Positions 1-7,370 of a stretch of DNA of 64,000 nucleotides are shown here, piece after piece. Each line of letters starts with the position of its first letter. The first letter of the stretch is position 1. This DNA is from Bacteroidota bacterium (GTDB lineage Bacteria; Bacteroidota; Bacteroidia; Flavobacteriales; Flavobacteriaceae): positions 108,972 to 172,971 of the forward strand of contig JAEXIT010000021.1 of the NCBI GenBank assembly GCA_023446155.1, in the 5' to 3' direction. Both the position numbers and the translations under genes were made by a program. The notes below the pieces were generated by a model. That model was not told where the DNA came from, searched no databases, and saw only the letters and a list, made by a program, of their open reading frames with translations.

Positions 1-246
1 GGTAACAAACTTGAGGATAAAACGTATATCCGTCACACAGGTTACCCAGGTGGTCAAAGAAGTTTATCTGCTAAAGTAATGCAACAAAAAAACCCTGCAT
101 TATTAGTAGAGAAAGCTGTAAAAGGAATGTTGCCTAAAAACAAATTAGGAGCACAATTATTCCGCAATTTAAATGTATATGTAGGTTCTGAGCACAAACA
201 TGATGCACAGCAACCTAAAACCGTTAACTTAAACGATCTAAAGTAA
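1..246 (+). CDS. rplM: 50S ribosomal protein L13, 3' part only
   Basis: The frame is open from the first base and ends at TAA 244-246, giving the last 81 residues of uL13. The stretch IRHTGYPGGQ followed by a PEKAV-like segment (VEKAVKGMLPKNKLG) and the C-terminal LNVYVGSEHKHDAQQP is the typical end of L13, a large-subunit assembly protein. The stop codon shares its last A with the rpsI start (taATG), so the two are translationally coupled, which is the usual L13-S9 pairing. The 5' part lies outside the window. Confidence 0.95.
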   Translation, partial: GNKLEDKTYIRHTGYPGGQRSLSAKVMQQKNPALLVEKAVKGMLPKNKLGAQLFRNLNVYVGSEHKHDAQQPKTVNLNDLK

Positions 247-632
247 TGGGAGTTATTCACAAAATCGGTAGAAGAAAAACCGCTGTTGCTCGTGTATATG
301 TTACAGAAGGAACTGGAAACATCACGGTAAACAAAAGAGAATTTACAACTTACTTCCCAACGGCTACATTACAATACAAAGTGATGCAACCATTAGCAAT
401 GACTGAAAACGCTGCTAATTTTGACATCAAAGTAAATGTATACGGTGGAGGAACAACTGGTCAGGCAGAAGCTGTACGTATGGCAATCGCAAGAGCTATG
501 TGTGAAGTAGAAGCTGAGAACAGAGCAATCTTAAAACCAGAAGGATTACTAACAAGAGATCCTCGTATGGTTGAGCGTAAGAAATTCGGTCAGAAGAAAG
601 CTCGTAAGAGATTCCAATTCTCGAAACGTTAA
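246..632 (+). CDS. rpsI: 30S ribosomal protein S9
   Basis: 128 residues, full length for uS9. It begins with the IGRRKTAVARVYV signature and ends in the basic tail KKARKRFQFSKR, whose terminal SKR reaches the P-site tRNA in known ribosomes. The start overlaps the rplM stop by one base, so L13 and S9 form one operon. Codon use is AT-rich and strongly biased, as in the next two translation genes. Confidence 0.97.
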   Translation: MGVIHKIGRRKTAVARVYVTEGTGNITVNKREFTTYFPTATLQYKVMQPLAMTENAANFDIKVNVYGGGTTGQAEAVRMAIARAMCEVEAENRAILKPEGLLTRDPRMVERKKFGQKKARKRFQFSKR

Positions 633-693
633 TATTTATTTATTATTAAAAAAACTAAGTTTTTGTTGCTCTCCTGCTGAGGTAGGAATTAGT

Positions 694-759
694 TTAGCAT
701 CTAAATGGCGAAGACCTGAGTGTTAGTTTACTAACCCGTCGCTACTTCACCATTGCTAA
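694..759 (+). promoter_or_regulatory. Structured leader of rpsB, candidate S2 autoregulatory element
   Basis: The 153-nt gap between rpsI and rpsB folds into a long imperfect hairpin. Pairings read directly are TTAGCA 694-699 with TGCTAA 754-759, ATGG 705-708 with CCAT 750-753, GAAG 710-713 with CTTC 745-748, and an apical GTTAG 722-726 with CTAAC 731-735 closed by a TTTA loop. The element ends 26 nt before the rpsB ATG. Ribosomal-protein leaders commonly bind their own product; that S2 is the ligand here is inference from position. Confidence 0.6.
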
Positions 760-785
760 TACAACAGAACGTAAACTATTACAAA

Positions 786-1553
786 ATGGCAAACAAAGTA
801 GAAGTTAAAGAATTACTAGAAGCAGGTGTTCACTTCGGACACATGACTAGAAAATGGGATCCAAACATGGCTCCTTACATCTATATGGAGCGTAATGGTA
901 TTCACATTATCAACCTATATAAAACTGCAGCTAAAATCGAAGAGGCTAATGAGGCTTTGAAAAAAATCGCTGCATCTGGTAGAAAAGTACTTTTCGTAGC
1001 TACCAAAAAACAAGCAAAAGATATCGTTGCAGAAAAAGCTGCAGCAGCAAACATGCCGTACATTACTGAAAGATGGCCAGGTGGTATGTTGACTAACTTC
1101 GTAACTATCCGTAAAGCTGTTAAGAAAATGGCTTCTATCGATAAAATGAAGAAAGACGGTACTTTTATGACATTATCTAAAAAAGAACGTTTACAGGTAG
1201 ATCGTCTTCGTGCAAAACTTGAGAAAAACTTAGGTTCTATTGCCGATATGACCCGATTACCAGCTGCGTTGTTTGTAGTGGATATCAAAGCGGAACACAT
1301 CGCTGTAAAAGAAGCACAAAAATTAAACATTCCAGTTTTTGCTATGGTAGATACCAACTCTGACCCACGTCAGGTTGATTATGTTATCCCAGCTAACGAT
1401 GATGCTTCAAAATCAATCGACAAAGTTTTATCTTTAGTAAGTGGTGCTATCATTGAAGGACTTTCTGACAGAAAATCTGACAAAGAAGAGCAACCAGCTG
1501 GAGAAGTAGCAGCTGCTCAAACAGAAGCTACAACGACTTCAACTGAAGAATAA
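786..1553 (+). CDS. rpsB: 30S ribosomal protein S2
   Basis: uS2, 255 residues from the ATG at 786 (MANKVEVKELLEAG). The frame is open further upstream to 753, but that start would lie inside the leader hairpin and adds a non-conserved 11-residue prefix, so the internal ATG is chosen. Family hallmarks are HFGHMTRKWDP near residue 17, NGIHIINL near 37, RWPGGMLTNF, and the DPRQVDYVIPANDDA segment. The last 30 residues are an acidic and Thr-rich tail. tsf follows after a 105-nt spacer containing a hairpin. Confidence 0.95.
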   Translation: MANKVEVKELLEAGVHFGHMTRKWDPNMAPYIYMERNGIHIINLYKTAAKIEEANEALKKIAASGRKVLFVATKKQAKDIVAEKAAAANMPYITERWPGGMLTNFVTIRKAVKKMASIDKMKKDGTFMTLSKKERLQVDRLRAKLEKNLGSIADMTRLPAALFVVDIKAEHIAVKEAQKLNIPVFAMVDTNSDPRQVDYVIPANDDASKSIDKVLSLVSGAIIEGLSDRKSDKEEQPAGEVAAAQTEATTTSTEE

Positions 1554-1569
1554 AAATAACATTATGATA

Positions 1570-1632
1570 AAGTCGTTATGCTGGTGGATGCTTACTTTTG
1601 GGGCGACTATCAACATAACGACTTCATTTTTT
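1570..1632 (+). terminator. Hairpin plus T-tract between rpsB and tsf (attenuator-like)
   Basis: AGTCGTTATG 1571-1580 pairs perfectly with CATAACGACT 1614-1623, and A1570 with T1624, giving 11 bp. The 33-nt loop is followed by CATTTTTTT. It resembles an intrinsic terminator with a large loop lying inside the rpsB-tsf operon. It may lower tsf relative to rpsB or protect the upstream mRNA. The wide loop makes strong termination uncertain. Confidence 0.6.
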
Positions 1633-1658
1633 TAACCTAAAAATAAAACACTTTCAAA

Positions 1659-2483
1659 ATGGCAAATATTACTGCTGCAGACGTAAATAAATTAAGACAA
1701 ATTACCGGTGCCGGTATGATGGATTGTAAAAAAGCTTTAGTTGAAGCTGATGGAGATTTTGATTTAGCAATCGAAAACCTACGTAAAAAAGGTCAGAAAG
1801 TTGCTGCTAACCGTTCTGACAGAGAGTCAACTGAAGGAGCTGTTATCGCTGTTGTAAACGCTGACAAAACTGCTGGTGTTGTGATCTCATTAAACTGTGA
1901 GACTGACTTCGTAGGTAAAAACGAAGGTTTCGTAAAATTAGCTACAGATTTAGCTAATCAAGCAATCAACTTCGCTACTAAAGAGGAGTTTTTAGCTTCA
2001 GATTTCAACGGAATTACTGTTGCTGACAAATTGATCGAGCAAACAGGAGTTATTGGAGAGAAAATCGAAATCGGTTCTTTCGAGCGTTTAGAAGGAGCAT
2101 TCGTTGGATCTTACATCCACGCTGGAAACAAAATCGCTACATTAGTAGCGTTATCAGCTAACGTTGAAGGTGCTGAAGAAGCTTCAAGAAACGTAGCAAT
2201 GCAAGCGGCTGCTATGGCACCAATCGCATTAAACGAAGAAGGTGTTGATGCTGCTATCATCGAAAAAGAAATCGAAATCGCTAAAGATTTATTACGTCAG
2301 GAAGGAAAACCAGAAGCTATGTTAGACAACATCGCTAAAGGTAAATTAGCACGTTTCTTCAAAGACAACACTTTAGTAAACCAGGATTATATTAAAGAAC
2401 CAAAAATGAGCGTTACAGAATATGTAAAATCAGTAGACGGATCTTTAGTAGTAACTGGATTCAAAAGAGCTGCTTTAGCATAA
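1659..2483 (+). CDS. tsf: Translation elongation factor Ts
   Basis: EF-Ts, 274 residues, the guanine-nucleotide exchange factor of EF-Tu. The N-terminal UBA-like segment (VNKLRQITGAGMMDCKKAL, residues 9-27) and the TDFVGKN signature at 82-88, which inserts against the EF-Tu G domain, are present. The core and the C-terminal module with KGKLARFFKDNTLVNQDYI are complete. It follows rpsB as in most bacteria and ends at a strong intrinsic terminator. Confidence 0.97.
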   Translation: MANITAADVNKLRQITGAGMMDCKKALVEADGDFDLAIENLRKKGQKVAANRSDRESTEGAVIAVVNADKTAGVVISLNCETDFVGKNEGFVKLATDLANQAINFATKEEFLASDFNGITVADKLIEQTGVIGEKIEIGSFERLEGAFVGSYIHAGNKIATLVALSANVEGAEEASRNVAMQAAAMAPIALNEEGVDAAIIEKEIEIAKDLLRQEGKPEAMLDNIAKGKLARFFKDNTLVNQDYIKEPKMSVTEYVKSVDGSLVVTGFKRAALA

Positions 2484-2510
2484 CACATATTCCTTTGGAA
2501 ACCCTATAGC

Positions 2511-2548
2511 AAAACCCTGGTCAATGACCGGGGTTTTGTTTTTTTTAC
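2511..2548 (+). terminator. Intrinsic terminator of the ribosomal/tsf operon
   Basis: A 12-bp stem pairs 2511-2522 (AAAACCCTGGTC) with 2526-2537 across a 3-nt AAT loop, with one G-T wobble, and is followed by GTTTTTTTT. It lies 27 nt after the tsf stop. Confidence 0.9.
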
Positions 2549-2584
2549 GCCTACTTCGATGGCCAAATCGACCTCACAAATATT

Positions 2585-2618
2585 TTTGCATCCAGAATAC
2601 GCAAAATCATTACCTTTG
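2585..2618 (+). promoter_or_regulatory. Bacteroidota-type promoter before the queuosine transporter
   Basis: TACCTTTG at 2611-2618 matches the -7 consensus TAnnTTTG, and TTTG at 2585-2588 lies 22 nt upstream as a -33 element. Transcription would start a few bases after 2618, about 20 nt before the ATG at 2644. Confidence 0.6.
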
Positions 2619-2643
2619 ATAGACATCAAAATACTACCCCAAA

Positions 2644-3309
2644 ATGTTTAAAACAAAAAGAGACCTGGTCTATATCATCTTAGCCGGGATCTTTATAGCC
2701 AACGCCGTTGTAGCCGAATTGACCGGTGGAAAACTGATCCAGATAGGACCATTTATTATGAGTATCGGAATCATTCCGTGGCCGGTGGTATTTATTACTA
2801 CCGACTTGATCAACGAGCATTTCGGTCGCGATGGTGTAAAAAAACTATCGTTTATCACCGCCGGACTTATCGCCTATTGCCTACTAATCCTTTTTATAGC
2901 CATACAAATCCCGGCCGCCAAAGGCATTAGCACCGTAAGCGACGAACAATTTAAAGCCGTATTCGGGCAAGGAATCTGGATTATGATCGCCAGTATCATC
3001 GCGTTCCTTATTTCGCAGCTCATTGACGTATCCATATTCTGGTTTTTACGCAACAAAACCGGTAAAAAGATGATCTGGCTCCGAAGTACCGGATCGACCG
3101 TAATTTCGCAGTTATTCGACAGTTTTATCGTTTCTGGTATCGCCTTTTGGATGACGGGAAAAATCACCACTGCCGAATACATTAACATGGCCACAACCGG
3201 CTATACGTTTAAATTGATCATTGCGATTTGCTTAACGCCGATGATTTATTTAGGACATTATATAATCGAAAAATATTTATCAGAAGACCCAATATCCGAT
3301 GGAGACTAA
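2644..3309 (+). CDS. Queuosine precursor transporter, VUT/YhhQ family
   Basis: 221 residues with about six hydrophobic segments. It belongs to the VUT family (DUF165), whose YhhQ members import pre-Q0/pre-Q1 for tRNA queuosine synthesis. Supporting stretches are NAVVAELTGGKLI near residue 20, IIPWPVVFITTDLINEHFG near 48, the conserved SQLIDVSIFWFL, and STGSTVISQLFDSFIV. The stop overlaps the tag start by 11 bases, so the two are probably co-transcribed from the promoter at 2585-2618. Family is secure; the exact substrate is inferred. Confidence 0.88.
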   Translation: MFKTKRDLVYIILAGIFIANAVVAELTGGKLIQIGPFIMSIGIIPWPVVFITTDLINEHFGRDGVKKLSFITAGLIAYCLLILFIAIQIPAAKGISTVSDEQFKAVFGQGIWIMIASIIAFLISQLIDVSIFWFLRNKTGKKMIWLRSTGSTVISQLFDSFIVSGIAFWMTGKITTAEYINMATTGYTFKLIIAICLTPMIYLGHYIIEKYLSEDPISDGD

Positions 3310-3859
3310 AGAACGCTGCGGATGGTGCAAAAATGACGCACTATACGAAAAATATCACGACGAAGAATGGGGCGTACCCGTTTATGAGGATCAGAAGTTA
3401 TTCGAGTTCCTTATTCTGGAAACTTTTCAAGCCGGTTTGAGTTGGATTACCATTTTGCGAAAACGGGAAAATTTCCGCGAAGCTTTTGATCAGTTCGATT
3501 ATACAATCGTTGCACAGTATACCGAAGACAAAATACAGGAGTTATTGGAAAATCCCGGCATTATCCGCAACAAACTTAAAGTTCGCGCCGCCGTTTCCAA
3601 TGCACAGGCCTTTATGCAGGTACAACAGGAATTTGGCAGTTTTTCCAAATATATCTGGGGATTCACCGGTGGCGGTCCGATTATCAACAACCGCGGTACC
3701 TTGCGCGATATTCCGGCCACTACACCCCTATCCGATCAGATCAGTAAAGACCTGAAAAAACGAGGCTTTAAATTTGTCGGATCTACCGTAGTATACGCCC
3801 ATATGCAAGCCACCGGTATGGTAGACGATCATATCGAAAGCTGTTGGAAACGTAGCTAA
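3299..3859 (+). CDS. tag: DNA-3-methyladenine glycosylase I
   Basis: 186 residues. It removes 3-methyladenine from alkylated DNA in base-excision repair. The Zn-snap ligands of the family are visible: C7 (ERCGWC), H20 (YHDEEWG), H178 and C182 (DDHIESC). The catalytic-pocket stretch FQAGLSWITILRKRENFREAF is complete. The start overlaps the upstream transporter gene by 11 bases. A weak hairpin at 3880-3900 follows the gene. Confidence 0.96.
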   Translation: METKERCGWCKNDALYEKYHDEEWGVPVYEDQKLFEFLILETFQAGLSWITILRKRENFREAFDQFDYTIVAQYTEDKIQELLENPGIIRNKLKVRAAVSNAQAFMQVQQEFGSFSKYIWGFTGGGPIINNRGTLRDIPATTPLSDQISKDLKKRGFKFVGSTVVYAHMQATGMVDDHIESCWKRS

Positions 3860-3879
3860 TTCGCATTATATCGAATGTT

Positions 3880-3900
3880 AAATCCGTACTTTCCGGATTT
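3880..3900 (+). terminator. Weak hairpin after tag
   Basis: AAATCCG 3880-3886 pairs with CGGATTT 3894-3900 over a 7-nt loop. No clean T-tract follows, so it may be a weak terminator or an mRNA end stabiliser before the thiamine promoter. Confidence 0.35.
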
Positions 3901-3918
3901 ACATTTCAAATTTAATAC

Positions 3919-3926
3919 TACATTTG
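3919..3926 (+). promoter_or_regulatory. -7 element of the thiamine operon promoter
   Basis: TACATTTG at 3919-3926 fits TAnnTTTG and lies just before the riboswitch P1 strand at 3930, so the transcript would begin at the aptamer. No clear -33 TTG was found at the expected distance. Confidence 0.6.
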
Positions 3927-3929
3927 CTT

Positions 3930-4013
3930 CACTTTAGGGGTGTCTATATACCATATAGGCTGAGATTTTACCCTTTGAACCTGATCCAGTTCATACTGGC
4001 GTAGGGAAAAGTG
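3930..4013 (+). promoter_or_regulatory. TPP riboswitch (THI element) of the thiamine operon
   Basis: The conserved THI-box elements occur in order: GGGGTG at 3937-3942, CTGAGA at 3960-3965, CCCTTTGAACCTGATC around 3971-3985, CTGGCGTAGGGA around 3995-4007. The closing P1 pairs CACTTT 3930-3935 with AAAGTG 4008-4013. It senses thiamine pyrophosphate. It lies 60 nt before thiS and heads a complete thiamine operon. Confidence 0.96.
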
Positions 4014-4034
4014 CAATGACTTCATTTTATGTAG

Positions 4035-4077
4035 CCATTCCTAAAGTATATACCTATATCTCAACTTTAAGGAATGG
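4035..4077 (+). promoter_or_regulatory. Hairpin sequestering the thiS start codon (riboswitch expression platform)
   Basis: CCATTCC 4035-4041 pairs with GGAATGG 4071-4077, which contains the thiS ATG at 4074-4076. The stem continues with TAAAGT 4042-4047 against ACTTTA 4064-4069, with one bulged A at 4070. There is no T-tract, so the likely mode is translational occlusion of the start codon rather than transcription termination. Confidence 0.65.
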
Positions 4078-4277
4078 AAATTACAATCAACAATCAACCC
4101 GCAACAATACCCGACGGTCTAACCGTCCAGGATTTGCTATATCGCGAACTTTCCGATAAGCAAAACGGCATTGCACTCGCCATCAACAACACGGTTATTC
4201 CCAAAACCGAATGGCACAATCACTACATCAGTGAAAACGATCATATTCTGATCATTTCTGCAACCCAAGGAGGATGA
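4074..4277 (+). CDS. thiS: Sulfur carrier protein ThiS
   Basis: 67 residues, a ubiquitin-like beta-grasp protein ending in the obligatory GlyGly (ATQGG). The C-terminal Gly is adenylated by ThiF and thiocarboxylated to deliver sulfur to ThiG for the thiazole ring. The start codon lies in the 3' arm of the platform hairpin. First gene of the operon, followed by thiC after 22 nt. Confidence 0.95.
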   Translation: MEITINNQPATIPDGLTVQDLLYRELSDKQNGIALAINNTVIPKTEWHNHYISENDHILIISATQGG

Positions 4278-4299
4278 TAACCGACTAAACCCTACATAA

Positions 4300-6120
4300 A
4301 TGAAAGAAAACCAACAGCAAATTTCGAGAACACCATTTCCGAATTCAAAGAAAGTCTATATATCGGGAGCCATCCATCCGATTAAAGTCGCCATGCGCGA
4401 AATTGCCTTACACGATACCAAACTGAGTAATGGCGGCACCGAACACAATCCGCCGGTAACCGTTTACGACACTAGTGGTCCGTATACCGATCCGAACGTA
4501 ACGATCGATGTTCGCAAAGGACTCGAACGCCTACGCGAACAATGGATCCTTGACCGTAATGATGTCGAAATCCTGGATGCCGTAAGTTCCGACTATGGAA
4601 AAGAACGACTCAACAATCCGAAACTGGATCACTTGCGTTTCGAATACCTGCACCAACCCAAACGCGCCAAAGCGGGACACAATGTAAGCCAATTGCATTA
4701 CGCCAAAAAAGGCATCATCACCCCGGAAATGGAATATATCGCCATACGCGAAAACCAACGCATCGAACAACTCAACTCCCAAACCACCGCGATGCAACAC
4801 CAACATAGCGGCGAGAGTTTTGGCGCCAACACACCCAAAAAACACATCACACCGGAATTTGTCCGCAGTGAAGTTGCCGCCGGACGTGCGATCATCCCGA
4901 ACAACATCAACCATCCGGAAAGCGAACCAATGATTATTGGTCGGAACTTCCTGGTAAAAATCAATGCCAATATTGGAAACAGCGCCGTGACTTCCAGTAT
5001 CGAAGAAGAAGTTGAAAAAGCCGTATGGGCCTGTCGTTGGGGCGCCGATACGATTATGGATTTATCCACCGGAAAAAACATACACGAAACCCGCGAATGG
5101 ATCATCCGAAATTCACCCGTTCCCATTGGAACCGTACCGATTTATCAGGCATTGGAAAAAGTAAAAGGCATCGCCGAAGACCTGACCTGGGAAATCTTTC
5201 GGGACACCCTGATCGAACAAGCCGAGCAAGGTGTTTCCTATTTCACCATCCATGCCGGCGTACTACTTCGCTATATTCACCTCACGGCAAATCGGGTAAC
5301 CGGAATTGTATCCCGAGGTGGTTCCATTATGGCGAAATGGTGTTTGTTTCATCATAAAGAAAACTTTTTATATACTCATTTCGAGGAAATCTGCGAAATC
5401 ATGAAAGCCTACGACGTTGCTTTTTCCCTTGGCGACGGACTACGTCCCGGATCGATTGCCGATGCCAACGATGCCGCCCAGTTTGCCGAACTGGAAACTT
5501 TGGGCGAACTAACCAAAATTGCATGGAAACACGACGTTCAGGTTTTTATAGAAGGTCCCGGACACGTGCCTATGCATATGATCAAAGAAAATATGGACAA
5601 ACAGCTGGAACATTGTGCCGAAGCACCATTCTACACCCTTGGTCCGCTTACGACTGATATCGCTCCGGGATACGACCATATCACATCCGCTATTGGTGCC
5701 GCAATGATTGGTTGGTATGGCACCGCAATGTTGTGTTATGTTACACCAAAAGAACACCTTGGTTTGCCGAATAAAAAAGACGTTAAAGATGGTGTGATCA
5801 CCTATAAAATTGCAGCCCATGCCGCCGATTTAGCCAAAGGACATCCGGGTGCACAATACCGCGACAATGCACTGAGTAAAGCCCGATTTGAATTCCGCTG
5901 GGAAGATCAGTTTAATTTGGCTTTAGATCCGGATACGGCAAGGGAATTCCACGACGAAACCCTACCGGCCGACGGTGCCAAAGTGGCGCATTTCTGTTCC
6001 ATGTGTGGACCGAAATTCTGCTCAATGAAGATTTCCCAAGAGATCCGCGAGGTGGCTGAAAAAGGTATGCAGGAAAAATCAGAAGAGTTTATCGAAAACG
6101 GAAAAGAAATCTATCTGTAA
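4300..6120 (+). CDS. thiC: Phosphomethylpyrimidine synthase ThiC
   Basis: 606 residues, full length. ThiC is a radical SAM enzyme converting aminoimidazole ribotide to HMP phosphate, the pyrimidine half of thiamine. The unusual C-terminal cluster motif CxxCxxxxC is at C566, C569 and C574. Other hallmarks are the RGGSIMAKWCLFHHKENFLYTH region, SLGDGLRPGS, and EGPGHVPMH. The N-terminal Bacteroidota-type domain is present. Separated by 2 nt from the next gene. Confidence 0.98.
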   Translation: MKENQQQISRTPFPNSKKVYISGAIHPIKVAMREIALHDTKLSNGGTEHNPPVTVYDTSGPYTDPNVTIDVRKGLERLREQWILDRNDVEILDAVSSDYGKERLNNPKLDHLRFEYLHQPKRAKAGHNVSQLHYAKKGIITPEMEYIAIRENQRIEQLNSQTTAMQHQHSGESFGANTPKKHITPEFVRSEVAAGRAIIPNNINHPESEPMIIGRNFLVKINANIGNSAVTSSIEEEVEKAVWACRWGADTIMDLSTGKNIHETREWIIRNSPVPIGTVPIYQALEKVKGIAEDLTWEIFRDTLIEQAEQGVSYFTIHAGVLLRYIHLTANRVTGIVSRGGSIMAKWCLFHHKENFLYTHFEEICEIMKAYDVAFSLGDGLRPGSIADANDAAQFAELETLGELTKIAWKHDVQVFIEGPGHVPMHMIKENMDKQLEHCAEAPFYTLGPLTTDIAPGYDHITSAIGAAMIGWYGTAMLCYVTPKEHLGLPNKKDVKDGVITYKIAAHAADLAKGHPGAQYRDNALSKARFEFRWEDQFNLALDPDTAREFHDETLPADGAKVAHFCSMCGPKFCSMKISQEIREVAEKGMQEKSEEFIENGKEIYL

Positions 6121-6122
6121 TC

Positions 6123-6731
6123 ATGATTGTAATCACCAGTCCGGATAAGGTAACCCACGAATTCGAGATCATTTCCGAAATGTTCCGGGAAGGATTGGCA
6201 ATCTTACATATCCGAAAACCGGATTTTTCGGTAGTCGAAATGCAACATTATCTCGATCAACTTCCGGTTGCGTTTCGGGATAGACTGGTATTACACAACC
6301 ATCATAAACTGGCGGAAGCTTGCGGAATTAACAGGATACATATTAAAGAGCAAGACCGGCTGCGTTTCGCACCAGCTACACCTGACAGGTTTTTGAAACC
6401 TGTCAGGTGTTACTCCACGGGAACACATACCGTTGAAGACTTTAACAACTTGCAAGACCATTACGCCTATGCCTTTTTAAGTCCGGTTTTCGAAAGTATT
6501 TCCAAACCCGGTTACCGATCGTCCGAAAACCTATTGGAAGCTGTAAAAAACAGAACCAATCACGATATCAAACTGGTTGCTCTGGGCGGAATTACAGTTT
6601 CAAACATGGCAACAGTGTTCGAAAACGGCTTTGACGACATCGCGCTTTTGGGAACGATCTGGAACAATACTGATCCAGTGCAACGCTTTCGGGAATGTCA
6701 ACATCAGTATAATACCATCAACAAAAACTAA
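6123..6731 (+). CDS. TenI/ThiE-like protein carrying an in-frame palindromic-repeat insertion
   Basis: 202 residues with a TIM-barrel thiamine-phosphate-synthase/TenI fold. Similarity is clearest at AILHIRKPDF, DRLVLHNHHKLAE, IHIKEQDR, YAFLSPVFESISKPGY and VALGGITVSN. It lacks the phosphate- and pyrimidine-binding pattern seen in the next gene (NDN...DGVHLG), so it resembles TenI (thiazole tautomerase-like) more than a true ThiE. Residues 86-96 are encoded exactly by a 33-bp palindromic repeat (6378-6410); without it the flanks read FAPA-YSTGTH. Function in the thiamine pathway is inferred from the operon. Confidence 0.8.
   Translation: MIVITSPDKVTHEFEIISEMFREGLAILHIRKPDFSVVEMQHYLDQLPVAFRDRLVLHNHHKLAEACGINRIHIKEQDRLRFAPATPDRFLKPVRCYSTGTHTVEDFNNLQDHYAYAFLSPVFESISKPGYRSSENLLEAVKNRTNHDIKLVALGGITVSNMATVFENGFDDIALLGTIWNNTDPVQRFRECQHQYNTINKN
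6378..6410. repeat. Palindromic repeat copy A, inside the TenI-like CDS
   Basis: ACACCTGACAGGTTT at 6378-6392 and its perfect reverse complement at 6396-6410 flank a TTG loop, giving a 33-bp hairpin with 15-bp arms. It starts at codon position 1 and spans exactly 11 codons (residues 86-96), so the reading frame is kept. The same arms recur at 15752-15784. Confidence 0.92.
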
Positions 6732-6737
6732 CGTTTT

Positions 6738-7370
6738 ATGCTTCATAAACTCCAGTATATCTCACAAGGCCATACACTAAGCGAACAATTGCATCATATC
6801 GAATCCGTTTTGGACAATGGTGGCCAATGGATTCAATTGCGCTTTAAAAACGGAACCGAAAAAGAGCAGTATCTTTTAGCCGAATCCGTCAAAAAAAGCT
6901 GTCAGCAATACGATGCAACCTTAATTATCAACGACAATACCGAAATCGCCAAGCAAATCGATGCCGATGGCGTTCACCTCGGATTGGACGATATGGCCGT
7001 GTCCAAAGCCCGACAACTTCTCGGTTCCAATAAAATAATTGGCGGTACCGCAAACACCTTACAACAGGTTTTCCAGCGCTATCACGAAAAATGCGACTAT
7101 ATCGGTTTGGGACCGTTTCGCTTTACCACAACCAAACAAAAATTAAGTCCGCTATTAGGTCTTAGTGGGTATTCCGACATCTTACAATCGTTAACCGAGC
7201 AACACTACGATATTCCGATATATGCCATCGGTGGCATCACCTTAGATGATATTGATTCCCTACTAGAAACCGGTATCCACGGAATCGCCGTTTCGGGAAT
7301 GATCAGCGAACATCCAAATCAAAAACAACTACTCACCCAACTCAATCAAAAACTATATGGAACCCTTTAA
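6738..7370 (+). CDS. thiE: Thiamine phosphate synthase
   Basis: 210 residues. ThiE joins HMP-PP and thiazole phosphate to thiamine phosphate. The ligand-binding signatures are present: WIQLRFKNG, LIINDNTEIAKQIDADGVHLGLDDM, the GGTANT segment, DYIGLGPFRFTTTKQK, and YAIGGIT near the C-terminus. The end overlaps the thiG start by 14 bases. This is the second TIM-barrel ThiE-type protein in the operon and the one with the complete motif set. Confidence 0.93.
   Translation: MLHKLQYISQGHTLSEQLHHIESVLDNGGQWIQLRFKNGTEKEQYLLAESVKKSCQQYDATLIINDNTEIAKQIDADGVHLGLDDMAVSKARQLLGSNKIIGGTANTLQQVFQRYHEKCDYIGLGPFRFTTTKQKLSPLLGLSGYSDILQSLTEQHYDIPIYAIGGITLDDIDSLLETGIHGIAVSGMISEHPNQKQLLTQLNQKLYGTL

Noticed and set aside
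753..785. Longer start for rpsB
   Set aside because: It would begin inside the leader hairpin and adds residues not found in S2.
902..1357. Long antisense open frame opposite rpsB
   Set aside because: Shadow of codon bias in a highly expressed gene; no promoter or recognisable protein. The same applies to the open frame at 23349-23891 opposite ahcY.
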